The notes: generated by a model not told the origin, from the letters alone. A stretch of DNA of 5,805 bases from CAWHMN01 sp051001135 (GCA_051001135.1 JBPCNO010000156.1:1-5805), one strand, 5' to 3'. Counted from the first letter of the stretch, positions 1 to 5,760 are shown. Program-made: numbers and translations.

Positions 1-1
1 C

Positions 2-532
2 ACCAAGAGCAACAATGACAATTTCTACGACTGCGCGAACGGCATCAATGACGGAAAGTATGCCTACAACAATCTGCAGGACTACGATGGCGCCTGGTAT
101 CACAAATTCAACGCTAAGTGGCACACCGCGACGGAAGCCTGGTACATGTATGAACGCGATGTGCCAAATGTCTCCGGCAACGTGGCGAATCCAGTAACTC
201 CTGAGCTTGGGGCAAATGGCGCCTTCTGCCGTCCAGGCCAACTACGCTGCACAGCGCCAGAGTACGCCGTCGTTAATTATCTCAATCGCGAGCTCAATTC
301 GAAGTTAATGGTCGGATTCCGGTCTGACTTCCTTGACGACAAGAAGGGGCAGCGCACCGGGCTCGCCTCGAAATATACGGAAAATACGCTTTATGCGACC
401 AGATACATCGGCAACACGATCATGTTCCGCCCGGAACTCCGCCTTGACCACTCGTGGGATCTGCGTGGCTACAACAATGGAAAGAGCAGGAATCAGCTCT
501 TCTTCGGTATGGACGTGATCTACAAGTTTTAG
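2..532 (+). CDS. Outer-membrane beta-barrel (porin-like) protein, C-terminal part, 5'-truncated by window edge
   Basis: The frame is open from base 2 to the TAG at 530-532, giving 176 residues with no start in view; the gene continues upstream. The fragment is rich in aromatic and polar residues in alternating patterns (for example AWYHKFNAKWHTATEAWYMY, residues 31-50), as in amphipathic barrel strands. It ends with a strand QLFFGMDVIYKF whose last residue is Phe, the usual C-terminal signal for insertion by the BAM complex. The segment around residues 139-157 (RYIGNTIMFRPELRLDHSWD) resembles the penultimate strands of the OmpL-like 'beta-barrel porin-2' family, as far as I remember it. Three cysteines (residues 11, 76, 83) sit in likely loops. 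The stop lies 12 nt from the next start, and the stop codon is part of that gene's ribosome binding site, so it probably heads or belongs to the kdp transcript. A role in letting K+ or other solutes through the outer membrane is inferred. The barrel class is fairly sure; the substrate is unknown. Confidence 0.8.
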   Translation, partial: TKSNNDNFYDCANGINDGKYAYNNLQDYDGAWYHKFNAKWHTATEAWYMYERDVPNVSGNVANPVTPELGANGAFCRPGQLRCTAPEYAVVNYLNRELNSKLMVGFRSDFLDDKKGQRTGLASKYTENTLYATRYIGNTIMFRPELRLDHSWDLRGYNNGKSRNQLFFGMDVIYKF

Positions 533-535
533 GAG
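530..535 (+). promoter_or_regulatory. Shine-Dalgarno overlapping the porin stop codon
   Basis: TAGGAG combines the porin stop TAG (530-532) with an AGGAG (531-535) placed 9 nt before the ATG at 545. It supports the start of the 34-codon gene. It also suggests that ribosomes ending the porin can feed initiation of the next frame. Confidence 0.7.
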
Positions 536-544
536 CTGAAATAC

Positions 545-649
545 ATGTGGGATATCGGAATGATCGCCGCTACTTCAATCTTCTTCGCCGTTGCGGTCGG
601 CTACACGCACGTCTGCTGGCGCCTTGGACGCAAGGACGGTAAGCCATGA
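545..649 (+). CDS. 34-residue single-span membrane micropeptide upstream of kdpF
   Basis: ATG at 545 opens a 34-codon frame ending in TGA at 647-649. It has a good AGGAG 9 nt upstream, and its stop overlaps the kdpF start as ATGA (646-649). The product has a short N-terminus (MWDIG), one hydrophobic helix (about residues 5-24, including IAATSIFFAVAVGY), then a basic tail with CWRLGRKDGKP. By the positive-inside rule the C-terminus faces the cytoplasm. It is not KdpF, which follows as a separate gene. From memory, similar short ORFs with an FF...YxxxCxRL ending occur before kdpF in other Acidobacteriota and related genomes; I could not verify this. Spacing, SD and overlap argue that it is translated. 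The function is unknown; its place in the operon suggests a Kdp-associated helix or a coupling leader for kdpF. Confidence 0.72.
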   Translation: MWDIGMIAATSIFFAVAVGYTHVCWRLGRKDGKP

Positions 650-732
650 TCGAAGTCTACGTATTGCTCACCATCGTGTTCCTGCTGCTGATCTATCTGG
701 TCTTCGCGCTACTGCGTCCGGAGAAGTTTTGA
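646..732 (+). CDS. kdpF: KdpF, small accessory subunit of the K+-transporting ATPase
   Basis: This 28-residue peptide is a single transmembrane helix with the core VLLTIVFLLLIYLVFALL and a short tail RPEKF. It aligns closely with E. coli KdpF (29 residues), which has VFLLLGYLVYAL followed by a tail ending in EAF. In the known complex KdpF packs in the membrane between KdpA and KdpB and stabilises it. The start ATG overlaps the preceding stop (ATGA). An AAGGA at 632-636, 9 nt upstream, serves as ribosome binding site. The stop TGA at 730-732 lies 4 nt before kdpA. It is too short for most ORF callers and easily missed, but the motif match and position make the call firm. Confidence 0.93.
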   Translation: MIEVYVLLTIVFLLLIYLVFALLRPEKF

Positions 733-736
733 AGCT

Positions 737-2512
737 ATGACCCCGAACGGCTGGTTCCAAATCGCAATCTTCTCGGCGATCGTGTTGCTCCTCACAAAGC
801 CATTGGGCCTGTATCTGGCCCGTGTCTACGAACGGCAGCGGACGTTCATGGACCCGATCGCTCGTCCATTCGAGAAGCTGATCTATAGGCTCGCTGGAAT
901 CGACGAAGCGCACGAGATGCGCTGGACTGAGTACGCCATAGCGATGCTGGTCTTCAGCGGAATCTCGATGCTATTGACCTATTTCGTCGAGCGCCTCCAG
1001 CACATTCTCCCACTCAACCCGCAGAAGCTGGCTGCAGTCGCCCCGGATCTGGCCTTCAACACCGCTGCCTCGTTTACTACCAACACAAACTGGCAGGCCT
1101 ACACGCCCGAGACGACGATGAGCTATCTCACGCAGATGGCCGCGCTCGCTTACCACAACTTTCTTTCGGCAGCGGTTGGTATGGCGCTCGCCATTGTCTT
1201 CATACGCGGCATCAGCCGGCGGAAGTCAAAAACTATAGGCAACTTTTGGGTTGACATCACGCGCGGCACGCTCTGGGTGCTGCTGCCCGGCTGCCTCGTC
1301 CTTGCCCTGCTGCTGGTCTCGCAGGGAGTCGTGCAGAACTTCCGCCCATATGACCAGGTAAAGCTGGTCGAGCCCCAGAAGGTCGTCGGAACGTCTCCTG
1401 GGGGGAAGGCCGCCACGCAGACACTCACAACGCAGACCATCGCGCAGGGGCCCGTGGCATCACAGGAAGCCATCAAGATGCTGGGCACCAACGGTGGCGG
1501 CTTCTTCAATGCCAACAGCGCGCACCCGTTTGAGAACCCCACACCGCTTTCGAACTTGCTGGAGATGCTATCGATCTTCCTGATTCCGGCCGGCTTCACT
1601 GCCACGCTAGGCCGTATGACCGGGTCGCCGCGCCACGGATGGGCGGTTTTCGGAGCCATGGCGGTGCTCTTCGCAGCCGGCGTGACAGTAGCGTACTGGG
1701 CAGAGTCGCAGCCCAATCCACTGCTACATGGCGTGGATCAGCAGGTCTCCGCAATGCGGAGCGGCGGCAATATGGAGGGCAAAGAAGTTCGCTTCGGCAT
1801 CGCGAACTCTGCGCTCTTCGCAACCGTGACTACGGATGCAAGCTGCGGCGCCGTGAATGCAATGCATGACTCCTTCATGCCGTTAGGTGGCCTGGTACCG
1901 CTCACCAACATAATGCTGGGAGAGATCATCTTCGGAGGCGTCGGCGCGGGCATGTACGGAATGCTCATCTTCGTCATCGTGACTGTCTTCATTGCCGGCC
2001 TCATGGTTGGCCGAACTCCGGAGTATCTCGGCAAAAAGATCGAAGCCTATGACGTGCAGATGGCAATGCTCTATATCCTGGTCTTTCCCTTGCTCATTCT
2101 CGGGCTTAGCGGCCTCGCGGTGCTGATGCCCAGCATCGGGCTGAGCAGTTTGAACAATGCCGGACCGCATGGCTTGTCCGAGATCCTCTACGCCTATACG
2201 TCTTCGACGGGCAACAACGGATCGGCCTTCGCGGGCCTGAACGCAAACACCCACTGGTATAACCTCTCGCTCGGGGCCGCGATGCTGATCGGCCGCTTCC
2301 TGATGGTCGTGCCAATGCTCGCGGTCGCTGGCAACCTCGCACAGAAGAAGCTTGTCCCACCTTCGCCTGGAACCTTTCCGGTGCACACACCTCTGTTCAC
2401 CTTGCTGCTGGTGGGCGTCATTCTGATCGTCGGTGCGCTCACGTTTTTTCCAGCGCTCAGTCTGGGGCCAATTCTCGAGCACTTGTTGATGCACGCGGGA
2501 AGGACCTTCTAG
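737..2512 (+). CDS. kdpA: KdpA, K+-binding and translocating subunit of the Kdp ATPase
   Basis: Inner-membrane, K+-channel-like subunit of 591 residues (E. coli KdpA has 557) with about ten hydrophobic segments. The four selectivity-filter regions are all present: TNTNWQ at 115-120 (Q120 corresponds to E. coli Gln116), TNGGGFFNANSAHPFENPT at 251-269 with the GGG at 253-255, TTDASCGAVNAMHDSF at 365-380, and TGNNGSAFAGLNANT at 491-505. The conserved GLMVGRTPEYLGKKIE lies at 421-436. The extra length relative to E. coli lies mainly in a periplasmic loop near residues 211-237 that is Thr/Gln/Gly rich. Start choice: ATG 737 gives the usual N-terminus with a first helix from about residue 6, and is 4 nt after the kdpF stop. 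The nearest SD-like GGAG (720-723) is 13 nt away, so initiation probably depends on coupling to kdpF. The gene is intact. Confidence 0.98.
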   Translation: MTPNGWFQIAIFSAIVLLLTKPLGLYLARVYERQRTFMDPIARPFEKLIYRLAGIDEAHEMRWTEYAIAMLVFSGISMLLTYFVERLQHILPLNPQKLAAVAPDLAFNTAASFTTNTNWQAYTPETTMSYLTQMAALAYHNFLSAAVGMALAIVFIRGISRRKSKTIGNFWVDITRGTLWVLLPGCLVLALLLVSQGVVQNFRPYDQVKLVEPQKVVGTSPGGKAATQTLTTQTIAQGPVASQEAIKMLGTNGGGFFNANSAHPFENPTPLSNLLEMLSIFLIPAGFTATLGRMTGSPRHGWAVFGAMAVLFAAGVTVAYWAESQPNPLLHGVDQQVSAMRSGGNMEGKEVRFGIANSALFATVTTDASCGAVNAMHDSFMPLGGLVPLTNIMLGEIIFGGVGAGMYGMLIFVIVTVFIAGLMVGRTPEYLGKKIEAYDVQMAMLYILVFPLLILGLSGLAVLMPSIGLSSLNNAGPHGLSEILYAYTSSTGNNGSAFAGLNANTHWYNLSLGAAMLIGRFLMVVPMLAVAGNLAQKKLVPPSPGTFPVHTPLFTLLLVGVILIVGALTFFPALSLGPILEHLLMHAGRTF

Positions 2513-2517
2513 GGGAA
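2510..2517 (+). promoter_or_regulatory. Shine-Dalgarno of kdpB overlapping the kdpA stop
   Basis: The kdpA stop TAG (2510-2512) runs into AGGGGAA (2511-2517), 3 nt before the kdpB ATG at 2521. Measured from the AGGGG core (2511-2515) the spacer is 5 nt. It fixes the kdpB start and implies translational coupling. Confidence 0.65.
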
Positions 2518-2520
2518 CAT

Positions 2521-4554
2521 ATGGCCATCAAACATTCACTGCGGGACAGCAAACTCATACGCCGCGCTGTGCTCGATGCACTCATCAAATTAGACCCGCG
2601 CGTGATGATGAAGAACCCCGTCATGTTCGTCGTCGAGATCGGCAGTGTTATCACGACCGTCTATCTTGCGCACGGCGTTCTGGCAAAGGGGCACGGCATC
2701 CTCTTCGATCTGCAGGTGACACTGTGGCTATGGTTCACTGTGCTCTTCGCAAACTTCGCGGAGGCGATAGCGGAAGGCCGAGGCAAGGCGCAAGCCGACA
2801 CATTGCGCCGCGCCAAGTCCGACACCATGGCGAAACGCGTTCTGCAGGTCGGCCGCACTGAAGAAGTCTCAAGCGCGCACCTGCGCGTCGGCGACTTCGT
2901 GATGGTAGTCGCGGGCGAGATGATTCCCGGAGACGGCGAGGTCGTTGAGGGCGTCGCCTCGGTAGATGAGTCGGCGATCACGGGGGAGTCAGCGCCGGTC
3001 ATTCGCGAATCCGGAGGCGATCGTTCAGCCGTTACGGGGGGCACCCGCGTACTCTCGGATCACATCAAGGTACGCATCACCTCGAATCCGGGAGAGACCT
3101 TTCTCGATCGCATGATCGCGCTTGTCGAGGGAGCTGAGCGGCAGAAAACTCCAAACGAGATTGCTCTCAATATCCTGCTCGCCGGCCTGACGATCATCTT
3201 TCTGCTTGCCGTCGTCACGCTCCAGCCGCTGGCTATCTATTCGACTGCGCCGCAGTCTGTGTTTGTGCTGATCGCGCTGCTGGTCTGCCTGATCCCCACG
3301 ACTATTGGTGGCCTGCTCTCCGCTATCGGCATCGCCGGCATGGACCGGCTGGTGCAGCACAATGTACTCGCGATGTCCGGTCGCGCAGTCGAAGCAGCGG
3401 GCGATGTGAACACATTGCTCCTGGATAAGACCGGAACCATCACGCTCGGCAATCGGCAAGCGGCGGAATTTATTCCGGCTCCCGGCGTCAGTGCCAATCA
3501 GCTTGCAGACGTGGCGCAGCTTTCGTCGCTGCCGGATGAGACCCCCGAGGGGCGATCCATCGTCGTCCTGGCCAAGGAGAAGTATGGACTCCGCGGCCGG
3601 GAGCTTTCGGAGTTGGAAGCGGTGTTCGTACCCTTCAGCGCAACCACGCGCATGTCCGGCGTCAACATGGACGGCCGCATCATCCGTAAAGGTTCTACTG
3701 ATGCCATTGCAAAGTTCTTGGCCGGCAATGGAGGTCATCTGCCGCAGGAGGTTCGATTCGCCGTGGAGACGATTGCACGATCGGGCGGTACGCCCCTGGT
3801 AGTGGCCGAGAATCAGCGTGCGCTCGGTGTCATTCATCTGAAAGACATCGTCAAGGGGGGCATGCGGGAGCGGTTCAGCCAACTGCGCGCCATGGGCATC
3901 CGCACCGTCATGATCACCGGCGATAACGCGCTGACCGCGGCTGCGATCGCCCGCGAAGCCGGCGTCGATGATTTTCTGGCCGAAGCCAAGCCCGAGGACA
4001 AGATGGATCTGATCCGCCGGGAACAGGCACAGGGCAAGTTGGTCGCCATGACAGGGGACGGCACCAACGACGCCCCCGCACTGGCACAAGCCGATGTGGG
4101 CGTTGCCATGAATACCGGCACCCAGGCGGCCAAGGAAGCCGGCAATATGGTCGATCTGGAATCCAACCCCACCAAGCTGATCGAGATCGTGGAAATCGGC
4201 AAGCAGTTGCTCATGACTCGCGGCGCGCTCACCACGTTTTCCATCGCCAATGACGTTGCCAAGTATTTCGCCATCATTCCGGCGATGTTTGCGGCGACGT
4301 TTCCGGTGCTGAACGCGCTCAACATCATGCATCTGCGCACACCGCAATCAGCGGTGTTGTCCGCCGTTATCTTCAATGCTCTGGTGATCGTCGGACTGAT
4401 ACCGCTGGCGCTTCGGGGCGTCGGCTACAAGGCGATGAGCGCGGAGGCGCTGTTGCGCCGCAACCTGCTCCTCTACGGAGTTGGCGGCATTGCCGTCCCA
4501 TTCGTTGGGATCAAAATTATCGACATCGTTATTACAGCGATCCATCTAGCGTAA
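2521..4554 (+). CDS. kdpB: KdpB, catalytic P-type ATPase subunit of the Kdp pump
   Basis: This 677-residue P-type (P1A) ATPase hydrolyses ATP to drive K+ uptake; E. coli KdpB has 682. Order of parts: M1-M2 (about 34-83); actuator domain with SAITGES, where T154-G155-E156-S157 includes Ser157, the counterpart of E. coli Ser162 whose phosphorylation shuts the pump off at high K+; M3-M4 with LIPTTIGGL (257-265); phosphorylation motif DKTGT with catalytic D302; nucleotide-binding domain with PEGRSIV (342-348), F372 and K390 in RKGS; hinge motifs MITGDN (464-469) and TGDGTNDAPAL (511-521); then M5 with NDVAKYFAIIP (577-587), whose D578 and K581 match the coupling residues of E. coli KdpB; and M6-M7. 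No motif is damaged. It lies 8 nt after kdpA and 8 nt before kdpC, so it is clearly co-transcribed. Confidence 0.99.
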   Translation: MAIKHSLRDSKLIRRAVLDALIKLDPRVMMKNPVMFVVEIGSVITTVYLAHGVLAKGHGILFDLQVTLWLWFTVLFANFAEAIAEGRGKAQADTLRRAKSDTMAKRVLQVGRTEEVSSAHLRVGDFVMVVAGEMIPGDGEVVEGVASVDESAITGESAPVIRESGGDRSAVTGGTRVLSDHIKVRITSNPGETFLDRMIALVEGAERQKTPNEIALNILLAGLTIIFLLAVVTLQPLAIYSTAPQSVFVLIALLVCLIPTTIGGLLSAIGIAGMDRLVQHNVLAMSGRAVEAAGDVNTLLLDKTGTITLGNRQAAEFIPAPGVSANQLADVAQLSSLPDETPEGRSIVVLAKEKYGLRGRELSELEAVFVPFSATTRMSGVNMDGRIIRKGSTDAIAKFLAGNGGHLPQEVRFAVETIARSGGTPLVVAENQRALGVIHLKDIVKGGMRERFSQLRAMGIRTVMITGDNALTAAAIAREAGVDDFLAEAKPEDKMDLIRREQAQGKLVAMTGDGTNDAPALAQADVGVAMNTGTQAAKEAGNMVDLESNPTKLIEIVEIGKQLLMTRGALTTFSIANDVAKYFAIIPAMFAATFPVLNALNIMHLRTPQSAVLSAVIFNALVIVGLIPLALRGVGYKAMSAEALLRRNLLLYGVGGIAVPFVGIKIIDIVITAIHLA

Positions 4555-4557
4555 GGA
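4552..4557 (+). promoter_or_regulatory. Shine-Dalgarno of kdpC overlapping the kdpB stop
   Basis: TAAGGA joins the kdpB stop TAA (4552-4554) to an AAGGA (4553-4557) that stands 5 nt before the kdpC ATG at 4563. This is the third junction in the operon with a stop codon built into the ribosome binding site. Confidence 0.7.
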
Positions 4558-4562
4558 AAACC

Positions 4563-5129
4563 ATGCGTCAACTATTCGTCACTGCTGTGCTTTACACCGC
4601 CGTCACCACACTCCTGCTTGGCTTTGGCTACCCGCTACTCGTTACAGGACTGGCAAACGCCATCTTTCCCAACCAGGCGAAAGGCTCACCGATCGAGCGT
4701 GACGGTGAGCTGGTGGGCTCACGGCTGATAGGACAGCCCTTCACCGGAGCAGCCTACTTTCATGGCCGGCCTTCAGCCGCAGGTACGGGCTATGACGCCA
4801 CTGCTTCAGGCGGCTCTAATCTGGCTCCGACTAGTAAGAAGCTCATCGAACGTGTGGACGAAGGTGTGCGAGCGATCTCAGGGAAGCGCGCCGGGCAGCC
4901 GGTGCCCATTGATTTGGTGACGGCCTCAGCATCAGGGCTGGATCCGGACATTACGCCGGCAGCCGCGGAGTTCCAGGTCTCTCGCGTAGCACAGGCTCGC
5001 GGGCTGACCGAAGCGCAAACGCGCGCAATTGTTGCACGTCATACGAAGTCTCGGCAGTTGGACTTCTTGGGTGAGCCTACCGTAAACGTCCTGGAACTGA
5101 ACCTCGATTTAGACGCAGCAAGGAAGTAG
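4563..5129 (+). CDS. kdpC: KdpC, single-span periplasmic subunit of the Kdp ATPase
   Basis: This 188-residue protein (E. coli KdpC has 190) has one N-terminal membrane helix (about residues 5-33, including VTTLLLGFGYPLLVTGL) followed by a periplasmic domain. Family motifs: GSRLIGQPF (52-60), YFHGRPSAAG (65-74), SGGSNLAPTSKKL (82-94), PIDLVTASASGLDPDI (115-130) and, near the end, LGEPTVNVLELNLDLD (169-184). In the complex KdpC sits over the KdpA pore entrance and is thought to raise K+ affinity. The ATG at 4563 has an AAGGA 5 nt upstream and directly precedes a short polar N-terminus before the helix. It is the last gene of the kdp cluster in this window; kdpD and kdpE do not follow. Confidence 0.97.
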   Translation: MRQLFVTAVLYTAVTTLLLGFGYPLLVTGLANAIFPNQAKGSPIERDGELVGSRLIGQPFTGAAYFHGRPSAAGTGYDATASGGSNLAPTSKKLIERVDEGVRAISGKRAGQPVPIDLVTASASGLDPDITPAAAEFQVSRVAQARGLTEAQTRAIVARHTKSRQLDFLGEPTVNVLELNLDLDAARK

Positions 5130-5168
5130 CCATGTACCGGCTGAGCTTAGATGGATTCTCTTGAAGAC

Positions 5169-5213
5169 CTTGACCACGTGCTCAGCGTGCACACCATGTG
5201 CATCTTGACCACG
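5169..5213. repeat. 10-bp direct repeat flanking a small inverted repeat, after kdpC
   Basis: CTTGACCACG occurs at 5169-5178 and again at 5204-5213, 35 bp apart. Between the copies, TGCACA (5188-5193) and TGTGCA (5197-5202) form a 6-bp stem with a 3-nt loop. The stem is not followed by a T run in either direction, so it is not a normal intrinsic terminator. It lies in the 135-bp gap between kdpC and the convergent tRNA. A protein-binding site, weak RNA structure or chance are all possible. Confidence 0.4.
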
Positions 5214-5264
5214 CACAAGGGATCAGTGTTTGAGTGATTTGTGCTGATTCTAAGAATCTAGGAT

Positions 5265-5341
5265 TGGTCGGGACGGGCAGATTCGAACTGCCGACCCCTC
5301 GCACCCCAAGCGAGTGCTCTACCAGGCTGAGCCACGTCCCG
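5265..5341 (-). tRNA. tRNA-Pro, anticodon GGG
   Basis: The - strand folds into a full 77-nt cloverleaf. The acceptor stem is CGGGACG/CGTCCCG, with discriminator A and an encoded CCA (plus-strand TGG at 5265-5267). The D arm is GCTC/GAGC with a GG in its loop. The anticodon stem CTCGC/GCGAG carries loop TTGGGGT, so the anticodon is GGG at plus-strand 5305-5307. The variable loop is GGGTC and the T arm is GGCAG/CTGCC with TTCGAAT. The C1:G72 pair and A73 agree with bacterial proline tRNA identity. It reads CCC and CCU codons. It is transcribed toward kdpC, downstream of yggX on the same strand. No integrase or duplicated 3' end is seen, so there is no sign of use as an attachment site. Confidence 0.97.
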
Positions 5342-5370
5342 ACGACGTACAGGTGGGGTCTTGCTCGACT

Positions 5371-5376
5371 AGTGTA
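5371..5376 (-). promoter_or_regulatory. Possible -10 box for tRNA-Pro
   Basis: On the - strand this reads TACACT (4 of 6 to TATAAT), placing a start about 20 nt before the tRNA 5' end. The -35 region 17 nt upstream (TGCACC) is a poor match. The tRNA may instead be read through from yggX. Confidence 0.25.
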
Positions 5377-5393
5377 CAGGACGCGCCAGGCAC

Positions 5394-5405
5394 GGTGCAT
5401 GCACC
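5394..5405. repeat. Perfect 12-bp palindrome between yggX and tRNA-Pro
   Basis: GGTGCATGCACC is fully self-complementary. As RNA it gives only a 4-bp stem with a CATG loop and no T run follows, so it is a poor terminator. On the - strand it overlaps the -35 region of the proposed tRNA promoter, which would suit an operator, but this is inference only. Confidence 0.35.
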
Positions 5406-5451
5406 CGGGGCGCGAGAAATATGCGATGACGGCGTCCGCCCAGCAGCTTTC

Positions 5452-5724
5452 TCAGTGCGACGGGGGAACATAATCGGCAGGCAGGGCTGAACCCTCACCG
5501 AAGAAGAACTGCTGCATCTGTTCGACCAGAAACTCCTGCGCCTCGGGCGTCCAGGGCTGCAAGCGGTACTCATTGAGCAGCATCTTCTGGCGCTCGCCCC
5601 ACTCCTGCCAGGACTGCTTGGAGACGCTGTGATAGATCTTGTTGCCGAAATCGGAGTCGAAGGGTGTGTCGTCGAGCCCCTCCATCTCTTTCTTGTAGCG
5701 GGAATCCTGAACCATGTGTGCCAT
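5452..5724 (-). CDS. yggX: YggX-like Fe(II) trafficking / oxidative damage protection protein lacking the usual Cys
   Basis: This 90-residue cytosolic protein aligns without gaps to the first part of E. coli YggX (91 residues). Shared features are E13, E15-G16, G27, I30-Y31 (GNKIYHSVSKQSW versus GKRIYNEISKEAW), the QKMLLNEYRL segment (46-55) matching QTMLINEKKL, and a C-terminal FFFGEG...DYVPP (73-88). Family members limit oxidative damage to Fe-S enzymes and DNA, probably by handling labile iron. The residue aligned with Cys7, reported as needed for YggX function in Salmonella, is Asp7 here, and the whole protein has no cysteine. The start at 5724 is preferred over the Met at codon 4 (5715) because GAGGAGAA (plus-strand 5733-5740) ends about 8-10 nt before it. 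It is monocistronic or read together with tRNA-Pro. Confidence 0.9.
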   Translation of the reverse strand: MAHMVQDSRYKKEMEGLDDTPFDSDFGNKIYHSVSKQSWQEWGERQKMLLNEYRLQPWTPEAQEFLVEQMQQFFFGEGSALPADYVPPSH

Positions 5725-5732
5725 GCGGGTCG

Positions 5733-5740
5733 TTCTCCTC
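5733..5740 (-). promoter_or_regulatory. Shine-Dalgarno of the yggX-like gene
   Basis: On the - strand this reads GAGGAGAA. The AGGAG core is 10 nt from the ATG at 5724 and 19 nt from the in-frame ATG at 5715, so it decides for the longer 90-residue start. Confidence 0.7.
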
Positions 5741-5760
5741 GAAAAGCGGGCTGAAGCTCG

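Noticed and set aside
444..475. TTGACC ... TACAAC as an internal promoter before the micropeptide and kdpF
   Set aside because: The spacer is 20 bp, beyond the usual 16-18, and both elements encode conserved barrel residues.
1883..2494. Open frame of 203 codons antisense to kdpA
   Set aside because: Its composition is biased (His, Arg, Gln, Glu), there is no motif, and it lies opposite conserved KdpA helices; it is a shadow frame.
3025..4347. Open frame of 440 codons antisense to kdpB
   Set aside because: It lies wholly opposite an intact, highly conserved kdpB. Its product is rich in His/Gln/Arg/Gly with no recognisable domain, which is typical of a shadow frame opposite GC-rich coding sequence.
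5132..5164. Ten-codon ORF right after kdpC with an AAGGA 7 nt upstream
   Set aside because: It is very short, the SD-like bases are part of the last kdpC codons, and the peptide has no recognisable character. It is not a kdpD start. Chance is the simplest explanation.
5246..5258. GATTC-TAA-GAATC hairpin as a terminator for tRNA-Pro or kdp
   Set aside because: It has only 5 AT-rich base pairs with a 3-nt loop and no T run after it on either strand.
5265..5341. tRNA-Pro 3' end as an integration (att) site
   Set aside because: No integrase gene, no repeated copy of the tRNA 3' end and no mobile-element genes are present in the window.
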